Source: Candidatus Cloacimonadota bacterium
Lineage (GTDB): Bacteria > Cloacimonadota > Cloacimonadia > Cloacimonadales > Cloacimonadaceae
DNA: 10,722 nucleotides
NCBI GenBank assembly: GCA_027318525.1
Contig: DAHVPA010000049.1
Span: 1-10,722 of the forward strand
Direction: 5' to 3'
The notes under the pieces are model-generated. The model ran no database searches. It was not told where the DNA came from and saw only the letters and a list, made by a program, of their open reading frames with translations. Positions 6,603-10,722 of the stretch are shown here, in pieces (the first letter of the stretch is position 1; each line of letters begins with the position of its first letter). A program made the translations under genes and the position numbers.

Positions 6603-7754
6603 TTACTTAATGAGAATCAATTTTTTGACGCCCAGGTAGTTATCACTGCTCATCCTGCAGTAATAAGTCCCGGAAGGCAAGCGTTTACCATTGGTTCCAA
6701 TGGAATTCCATTCCACGTGATACAGACCCGCATCCGCATTATCCTTGGTATAAGTCCACACTCTCTGACCTTTCTGGTTGAAGATTTCAAGCTTAACGTT
6801 GCTCTTGGCAGTCAGCAGGAAGGGAATTGTGGTCTGAGGATTAAAGGGATTGGGGTAGGCATTCTTGAGTTCAGTGGATAGACCGATGACGGCTGGAGTC
6901 TCTCCGCCCTGGTTATTGCTAACCATGATGGAAATCGGACCATAGAATTCGGTATAACCGTTCAACTCATTGCTTTGCAGCCAGTAATACCAGGTGCCCG
7001 GTTCCGTTTCCTGGTCAACATAACTGTAATTGGTCGTGACTGAGGTATTGGTAGCACCGACCATGGTCAGGTTGAGCTGCATCGCAGTCGTGATGTCGTT
7101 GGTTTCATTACGGAAGACATTGTAGCCGGCAATCTCAGATTCCGACTGTGTAGTCCAGCGCAGTTCAACCATGGTCTGATCCAACTGCTGGGTCGTGGTG
7201 GCTGTGAAGGATGACAATTCCACAGGCAGCAACGGAGAATATTTGTCAAAATACATATACTTGAGCGGTGTCGGCGGTGGAGGTGTGGGTCTGATCTTGA
7301 TATAACCCGGAGCATAACCGGTCAGATCAATGGTCAAAGGATCCCACCAGCCCAGATGAGCCCAATATTCGCCCACCAAAGACCAGGGTCCGGTCAGATT
7401 AGCACCCGGTGCCAGACCATCTTCCACCTGGAATTCCACGATGAACTGATAGTTACCGGTGTCCTTCTTGTGAACGAAGAAGTAATAGGCACCGGGATTA
7501 TTCTTCAGCGGTGAAATCAGGTAGTTCGTTGGTGCAGAGCTCATACCGGCACAGTAATTGCCTTCATACGGCGAAGTCGGCTCGACTGCCGGGTCTGTGG
7601 TCGTGGTTGCAGAAACCCAGGCTACTCCGTTCAGGATCCAGCCCGGAGGTGGCCAGGTTTCAAATCCGTTCTCAAACAGGTCAACTGCTTGAGCGCTTAA
7701 AAATGCCGTAATGGCAAGTAAAAACATACCAGCTATGATTATAGCTTTTTTCAT
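6603..7754 (-). CDS. Secreted protein with signal peptide, fibronectin-III-like and C-terminal sorting domains
   Basis: The start is the ATG at 7754, preceded by AAGGGGG (7761-7767), because a signal peptide begins there: MKKAIIIAGMFLLAITAFLS, with probable cleavage after AQA (21-23). Frame continuation upstream to 7967 is not needed. The 383-residue product then has a beta-rich, aromatic domain (about 24-165) that resembles MAM-like/choice-of-anchor domains (FENGFETWPPPGW opening), a Pro-rich PTPPPPTP linker (156-163), a fibronectin-III-like domain (about 177-280) and a type IX sorting/FlgD-like domain (295-383: YPNPFNPQ, FNQKGQ, LPSGTYYCRM). No catalytic motif is seen; a surface-binding or structural role is likely. 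It ends 42 bases before a good terminator, and its start overlaps the stop of a small upstream ORF (ATGA). Confidence 0.92.
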   Translation of the reverse strand: MKKAIIIAGMFLLAITAFLSAQAVDLFENGFETWPPPGWILNGVAWVSATTTTDPAVEPTSPYEGNYCAGMSSAPTNYLISPLKNNPGAYYFFVHKKDTGNYQFIVEFQVEDGLAPGANLTGPWSLVGEYWAHLGWWDPLTIDLTGYAPGYIKIRPTPPPPTPLKYMYFDKYSPLLPVELSSFTATTTQQLDQTMVELRWTTQSESEIAGYNVFRNETNDITTAMQLNLTMVGATNTSVTTNYSYVDQETEPGTWYYWLQSNELNGYTEFYGPISIMVSNNQGGETPAVIGLSTELKNAYPNPFNPQTTIPFLLTAKSNVKLEIFNQKGQRVWTYTKDNADAGLYHVEWNSIGTNGKRLPSGTYYCRMSSDNYLGVKKLILIK

Positions 7755-8221
7755 AATGTTCCCCCTTGAATAAGAATATTCAGTTTGAATATGTCGGTAA
7801 GACTTCCTTTGTTCAGAAAGTCTTGTTTCCGACCCGAAGTTGGATTGGATAAGGCAGCAGCCGAAAGCTTCCGTTGTCTGGAATTGCCTTTCACAATAGC
7901 TGTCGCATATTGCCCGGGCATCCTCTGCGCCTGAACCAAACCGTCTTTGACAGTGGTGAAGCCACACTGCTCCACCTTCTCTCCCAAGTCATTGCTCGAA
8001 AGCCAATTAAACCAATGGCCCCGGTCATTTTTCCCTGCTGCATCAGTCTTGTATGCAGAAAGGCTACTGACCTTCGCAATCAGGGATGTTTTCTTCTCCT
8101 CATGTAACACATTTGGATAAAACAGACCTTTCCCTTGGCACGCAAAGCTCTCGGGTAATGTGTTCCGGATAATGCGGAAGGAGGGGAAAAGGGCTTGTGA
8201 GGAGAAGTTGTTCTTGTTCAT
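7751..8221 (-). CDS. Hypothetical 156-residue ORF between two ATGA junctions
   Basis: The ATG (8221-8219) overlaps the TGA of the ORF at 8218, and its own TGA (7753-7751) overlaps the ATG of the secreted protein gene at 7754. Both junctions are ATGA, the classic arrangement for translational coupling. The protein starts MNKNNFSSQALF, is basic and soluble, and shows no signal peptide, membrane segment or family motif that I recognise. The last codons read through the next gene's ribosome site. Composition does not look strongly protein-like, so it may be a chance frame or the relic of a damaged gene. Confidence 0.3.
   Translation of the reverse strand: MNKNNFSSQALFPSFRIIRNTLPESFACQGKGLFYPNVLHEEKKTSLIAKVSSLSAYKTDAAGKNDRGHWFNWLSSNDLGEKVEQCGFTTVKDGLVQAQRMPGQYATAIVKGNSRQRKLSAAALSNPTSGRKQDFLNKGSLTDIFKLNILIQGGTL
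7776..7792. promoter_or_regulatory. Hairpin in the leader of the 383-aa secreted protein gene
   Basis: ATATTCA-GTT-TGAATAT is a perfect 7-base inverted repeat with a 3-base loop, 8 bases before the AAGGGGG ribosome site (7761-7767) on the - strand. A second, larger inverted repeat, AAGACTT / AAGTCTT (7799-7805 with 7818-7824), lies just upstream. Either could be a regulator site or an mRNA leader structure. Confidence 0.4.
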
Positions 8222-8442
8222 AAGAACCTGCTGTGGTTGGGATTGATAATGGCATACGGAGACACAAACAGGCAGCCAGACATAGCTTCAGACTGACCCA
8301 AAGCCGTGCCTGCTCCCCGAAAGACGCCTGCAGTCCCGCCTGAAGGCGGACAAACCCCGACACCGTTTGATTGTGAAAGTAATAGCGTGCCCGGCAGTAA
8401 CACCGTCAGCACAAGAGTTAAAACATATTGGCTAAGTCTCAT
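8218..8442 (-). CDS. Short exported-peptide ORF with signal sequence (74 aa, function unknown)
   Basis: The ATG at 8442 has a strong AAGGGGG (8450-8456) at 7 bases. The N-terminus is signal-like: MRLSQYVLTLVLTVLLPGTL, with a basic start, a long hydrophobic core and possible cleavage near LLLSQS. The mature part is about 50 residues, rich in Gly, Ser and Cys/Pro (GVCPPSGGTAG, PYAIINPNH); I recognise no family. Its TGA overlaps the ATG of the next ORF (ATGA at 8221-8218). The start lies in a perfect hairpin (8434-8465). It could be a real small secreted protein, or the surviving 5' end of a larger secreted gene whose body has decayed downstream. Confidence 0.5.
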   Translation of the reverse strand: MRLSQYVLTLVLTVLLPGTLLLSQSNGVGVCPPSGGTAGVFRGAGTALGQSEAMSGCLFVSPYAIINPNHSRFL

Positions 8443-8465
8443 TCTTGTTCCCCCTTATGAGACTT
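8434..8465 (-). promoter_or_regulatory. Start-codon hairpin: ribosome site in the loop, ATG in the stem
   Basis: On the - strand AAGTCTCAT (8465-8457) is the exact reverse complement of ATGAGACTT (8442-8434), the first nine bases of the 74-aa ORF. The 14-base loop holds the complete AAGGGGGAAC ribosome site. Nine perfect pairs sequester the initiation codon while leaving the Shine-Dalgarno exposed, which looks like a translational switch; this is seen directly, the function is inferred. Confidence 0.55.
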
Positions 8466-8480
8466 GTTAGAGATCAACTC

Positions 8481-8891
8481 TTATACGTATCCCCCTATCC
8501 GGTTTAGATGGGTAATGCCGCGAGCATATCCGGATGAAGGTGCTTCTGTATTGACACAACCAGCATTCCGGATGATTGATTTTGAAGCTGATAGAAAACG
8601 GGCGGGTGCATTTCCGGACAGACCGGGACGCACCTCTGACAGATAGACCTGATGTTGCTTAACAATTTGCACGCAATCAACGGCTGCCTCTTCTGCGGGC
8701 GCAGACTCAGGCTCTTTGCCGGTAACAGGGAGAGCGGAAAAGAGGACACAAAGAAAAAGACTTTGGACTTCCTGGCACATTGTCACCTGCCTTAATGTTG
8801 CACATTGGAGGATGTCATCATTAATAATGGCGGCAAGTCTTGGCGTATTTATACACCAAATGACAAAGACACAACAAGACCAAAGTCTCAC
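8481..8891 (-). CDS. Hypothetical first ORF after the 8993 promoter (136 aa from GTG, or 99 aa from ATG at 8780)
   Basis: The GTG at 8891 follows AAGGGGG (8902-8908) with 10 bases spacing, the same leader decamer as the two following starts, and opens MRL like the 74-aa ORF. An alternative start is the ATG at 8780, giving MCQEVQSLFLCVLFSALPV, a hydrophobic, signal-like segment. The remainder, with GKEPESAPAEEAAVDC and a Ser/Gly-rich end NRIGGYV, matches no family known to me. Another AGGGGGA lies at its stop (8489-8497) but without an in-place start codon. Low confidence that this is coding; it may be a degraded copy of a secreted gene or an untranslated leader. Confidence 0.25.
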   Translation of the reverse strand: MRLWSCCVFVIWCINTPRLAAIINDDILQCATLRQVTMCQEVQSLFLCVLFSALPVTGKEPESAPAEEAAVDCVQIVKQHQVYLSEVRPGLSGNAPARFLSASKSIIRNAGCVNTEAPSSGYARGITHLNRIGGYV

Positions 8892-8964
8892 TTGTAACGT
8901 TCCCCCTTTCGGAATTGTGGTGGGGCAAGCAAACGAATAATTTACTTGCACCTTTATGAAAACT

Positions 8965-8993
8965 AGTTAAATGAATACCAAATATCGTGTCAA
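8965..8993 (-). promoter_or_regulatory. Sigma-70-type promoter facing left
   Basis: Read on the - strand, TTGACA (8993-8988), a 17-base spacer and TTAACT (8970-8965) form a plausible promoter; the -35 is perfect, the -10 matches 3 of 6. It is preceded by CT as in the two + strand TTGACA boxes and lies in AT-rich DNA. About 50 bases later comes the first AAGGGGGAAC (8908). It could drive the small ORFs and the 383-aa secreted protein as one transcript. Confidence 0.6.
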
Positions 8994-9170
8994 GAACTTT
9001 TTTTAATTATTCTGATTTTTACTCAAGATATAATTGCGGAATATGTCACTCTGCTGATTTAGATTAGCTCCGGGTATCAAGCTGCCATGCAATAAGATAT
9101 CTGCTTAATAACGACTTTGTGGGCAGAATGGCTCCTGCTCAATCAGTGGGAGGGGTCTTCGTGGGGAAAG

Positions 9171-9200
9171 CCCTCGATAACCCCTCGCTGACCCCTCGCA
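9171..9200. repeat. Three tandem copies of an 11-base unit starting CCCTCG
   Basis: CCCTCG recurs at 9171, 9182 and 9193, exactly 11 bases apart; the units read CCCTCGATAAC, CCCTCGCTGAC and CCCTCGCAG. The 11-base period is about one helical turn. It sits between a terminator and a promoter, in the downstream sequence of the right-hand gene. Confidence 0.6.
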
Positions 9201-9218
9201 GCAAAAGTGAAAGAGAAG

Positions 9219-9254
9219 CAAAAGAAAAGGGGCTGAGTCCGGCTCAACCCCTTT
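9219..9254 (-). terminator. Rho-independent terminator of the right-hand secreted protein gene
   Basis: On the - strand AAAGGGGTTGAG (9254-9243) pairs with CTCAGCCCCTTT (9237-9226), twelve pairs with one G-T and a 5-base loop, followed by TTTTCTTT. It lies about 46 bases after the stop at 9300, so transcription from the right probably does not reach the small ORFs further left. Confidence 0.92.
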
Positions 9255-9299
9255 CTGATAAGTTATCTGTCCGCAGAGGCGGGAACAGGTGCCAAAGGA

Positions 9300-10722
9300 T
9301 TATTTCAAAAGCAGCATCCGGCTGTTTGCCTGATAACTGCCTGCCTGCATCCGACAATAATACACACCGCTGCAGACAGCCTGACCATGCTCATCCCTGC
9401 CGTCCCAGACCGCAGAATAGCGTCCGGTGGATTTGTCCTCATTCACCAGAATGCGGATGAGCTGTCCCTTGAGGTTGTAAATCCCGATTCTCACCGGCTG
9501 CATGCCTTTGATGTCATAACTGACGGCAGTCGATTGATGGAAGGGATTGGGCAGATTGAGCCCGAGCGCAGTCACGGATACTGCCACATTATCTTCATTT
9601 GCGACTGCTCCCAAAGTGAAATTGCAGATAGTGCTCTGGTCCTGGCTGATGACGATATTATCCGCAGTCTGGGTATAGTATCCCGGTGCAGAGCAGGTAA
9701 CGGAATAGGTTCCCGCCCCCACCTGCATGGTATAGTTGCCGCTGGCAAAAGAGGTGGTGGAATATGCTCCCGCCGTGATGGTCGCGCCAAAAACGGGAAG
9801 ATTGTTCATCCGTCTGACCACTCCCACCAGAGTTCCGTAGACGACTGTGATGACGCTGACATTCAGGCTGGGAGACAGATCATTGTTGCTGTCCTGGTCA
9901 CCTGCCAGCACAACCAGACCGGTGAGCTGAAATGCACCCACCAGAGACGGTGTCCAGTTCAGGACAAAATCAGTGGTGGCACCGGGTTCCAGAGGAGTGC
10001 CTGCCAAGGTATCGCACACTTCAGTCCCGTTCATCAGCTTGACTGTGTAATCAGTTTGGGGATTGGTGCCGTTGTTCCTGACAGTCACAGTATAAGCATT
10101 CTGAGTTCCCACATAGGGCGACTGATTTCCGGAAACAGACAGAGCCTGCAAATCAGTGGTGTAAACGGGCTGATAGTAATATTCAAAGGTAAGTCCCCGA
10201 GGCGGCAGACAAGTGGTTGAAAAGATACAATTGGCGGTATTGACAGTGCCTGCCGTGGTGGCTGCCCAATTGGTGGTGGTGGTCCGGTTGACAAAGTCGG
10301 TCACATCGGCACCGCGCATGCCCACTTGCGGGTAATAAGTGGTGGCGGCTGTGGGTCCATGCCTGAAGATCCCATAGGTGATGACCACCTTGTTCATGTT
10401 CTCGCGGAGCTGAATCTGGAAATTAATGGTGTCCCCCACTCCGGCAGTTCCCCAGCGTTTGTAGTTTTTCCACTGGATGACGCAGATACGGTTAGGCTGG
10501 GTGCCGATGGTTTCCAGGCGCAGAGATGCACCGGTCTGGGCTGTCAGATCACGGGCAAAACCGGCAATGCGGTTATGAAGCTGGGGTGGATTGGTCACCA
10601 CAGTGGAAGGCAAGGGCGCATTAATACTGGTGGAGGTATTGTCCACAGCAGTATCTCCCAAGGCAGACTGTCCGAAGGAAATCCAGCCGTTGGCATTGAT
10701 GGCAATCACGTCAAAAACATGG
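9300..10722 (-). CDS. Secreted multidomain protein with CARDB-like, carboxypeptidase-regulatory-like and sorting domains (5' end outside window)
   Basis: The frame is open through the right edge, so signal peptide and start are missing; positions count from the GTG codon at 10709. The visible part begins with a domain common in exported FCB-group proteins (NANGWISFG ... AGFARDL ... NRICVIQWKNYKRW ... NFQIQLREN, about 1-180), resembling nidogen/lectin-like folds. A CARDB-like adhesion domain (184-287: TVTVRNNGT ... LEPGATTDFVLNW) follows, then a carboxypeptidase-regulatory-like domain (290-367: GTLVGVV ... VFGATIT ... GNYTMQVGAGTYSVTCSA) and the sorting/FlgD-like domain (383-469: LPNPFHQ, YNLKGQ, SGVYYCRM). 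In the last motif CSG replaces the usual PSG. No enzyme motif is seen; a surface adhesin or matrix protein is likely. A strong terminator follows. Confidence 0.92.
   Translation of the reverse strand, partial: HVFDVIAINANGWISFGQSALGDTAVDNTSTSINAPLPSTVVTNPPQLHNRIAGFARDLTAQTGASLRLETIGTQPNRICVIQWKNYKRWGTAGVGDTINFQIQLRENMNKVVITYGIFRHGPTAATTYYPQVGMRGADVTDFVNRTTTTNWAATTAGTVNTANCIFSTTCLPPRGLTFEYYYQPVYTTDLQALSVSGNQSPYVGTQNAYTVTVRNNGTNPQTDYTVKLMNGTEVCDTLAGTPLEPGATTDFVLNWTPSLVGAFQLTGLVVLAGDQDSNNDLSPSLNVSVITVVYGTLVGVVRRMNNLPVFGATITAGAYSTTSFASGNYTMQVGAGTYSVTCSAPGYYTQTADNIVISQDQSTICNFTLGAVANEDNVAVSVTALGLNLPNPFHQSTAVSYDIKGMQPVRIGIYNLKGQLIRILVNEDKSTGRYSAVWDGRDEHGQAVCSGVYYCRMQAGSYQANSRMLLLK

Larger units (their letters stand above)
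8992..9299. other. Intergenic region with no credible gene
   Basis: The left part (to about 9120) is AT-rich with T-runs and lies upstream of the leftward promoter; I see nothing further in it. The right part is GC-richer and holds an 11-base tandem repeat (9171-9200), an 8-base inverted repeat GAGGGGTC / GACCCCTC (9150-9157 with 9190-9197) and the terminator of the next gene. The only frames here are short and overlap these structures. Confidence 0.7.

Noticed and set aside
7755..7967. Upstream extension of the 383-aa secreted protein to a start at 7967
   Set aside because: The extension would bury the signal peptide after 71 unrelated residues; the ATG at 7754 has an ideal ribosome site and a classic signal sequence.
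8504..8749. 81-residue - strand frame overlapping the 8481-8891 ORF
   Set aside because: It lacks a ribosome site and signal sequence and competes with a frame that has the shared leader; neither is strong, this one less so.
7874..8940. Several short + strand frames (7874-8107, 8464-8646, 8716-8940)
   Set aside because: They have no ribosome sites, no recognisable motifs, and run against the evident - strand promoter and leader signals.
9119..9460. 113-residue + strand frame covering the tandem repeat and the terminator
   Set aside because: It translates through a strong - strand terminator and into the end of the secreted gene, and shows repeat-derived, low-complexity sequence only.
9387..10220. 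277-residue + strand frame opposite the right-hand secreted protein
   Set aside because: The - strand frame has CARDB-like, regulatory-like and sorting domains plus a terminator; the + frame is a shadow.

Overview
The window reads as bacterial, about 50% GC, from a Gram-negative phylum that exports proteins by a type IX-like (Por) secretion system. Three genes end in the same C-terminal sorting or FlgD-like module (PNPF, then xxKGQ/R, then a [LV]xSGxYxxx strand). The ferredoxin-fused EtfA, HU, a COX24/mS38-type mini-protein and long secreted mosaics would fit Candidatus Cloacimonadota or a relative in the Bacteroidota/FCB group. That placement is inference from family knowledge; no marker gene proves it.

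Layout of the + strand, 1-6430: the 3' part of a large secreted M1 metallopeptidase (cut by the left edge); a 330-base intergenic stretch with a strong inverted-repeat/hairpin element, an operator-like palindrome and a TTGACA box; a short HU plus 30-residue COX24/mS38-like gene pair closed by a clear terminator; then a promoter-like box and a tight three-gene operon made of etfA with an N-terminal 2x[4Fe-4S] ferredoxin, an amidohydrolase of the deaminase type, and queE (4-base overlap, then 3-base gap).

Layout of the - strand, 6531-10722: a second secreted sorting-domain protein (383 aa) with its terminator; upstream of it about 1.2 kb of poorly recognisable sequence holding up to three small ORFs. 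The starts of the two outer ORFs and of the 383-aa gene share an identical AAGGGGGAAC leader, and the last three genes are chained by ATGA stop/start overlaps. This unit begins at a TTGACA-N17-TTAACT promoter near 8993. Further right, behind its own terminator, lies a third secreted mosaic protein (lectin-like N-terminal part, CARDB-like, carboxypeptidase-regulatory-like and sorting domains) cut by the right edge.

How the genes fit together: the two strands converge at about 6430-6600. The left part is housekeeping (nucleoid, ribosome, electron transfer, queuosine/7-deazaguanine biosynthesis) next to a secreted peptidase; the right part is surface or secreted proteins. The most intriguing parts are the 7754-8993 leader/small-ORF region with a start codon inside a perfect hairpin, the 2581-2686 structured element, and the ferredoxin-EtfA without a visible EtfB but operonic with a deaminase-like protein and QueE.
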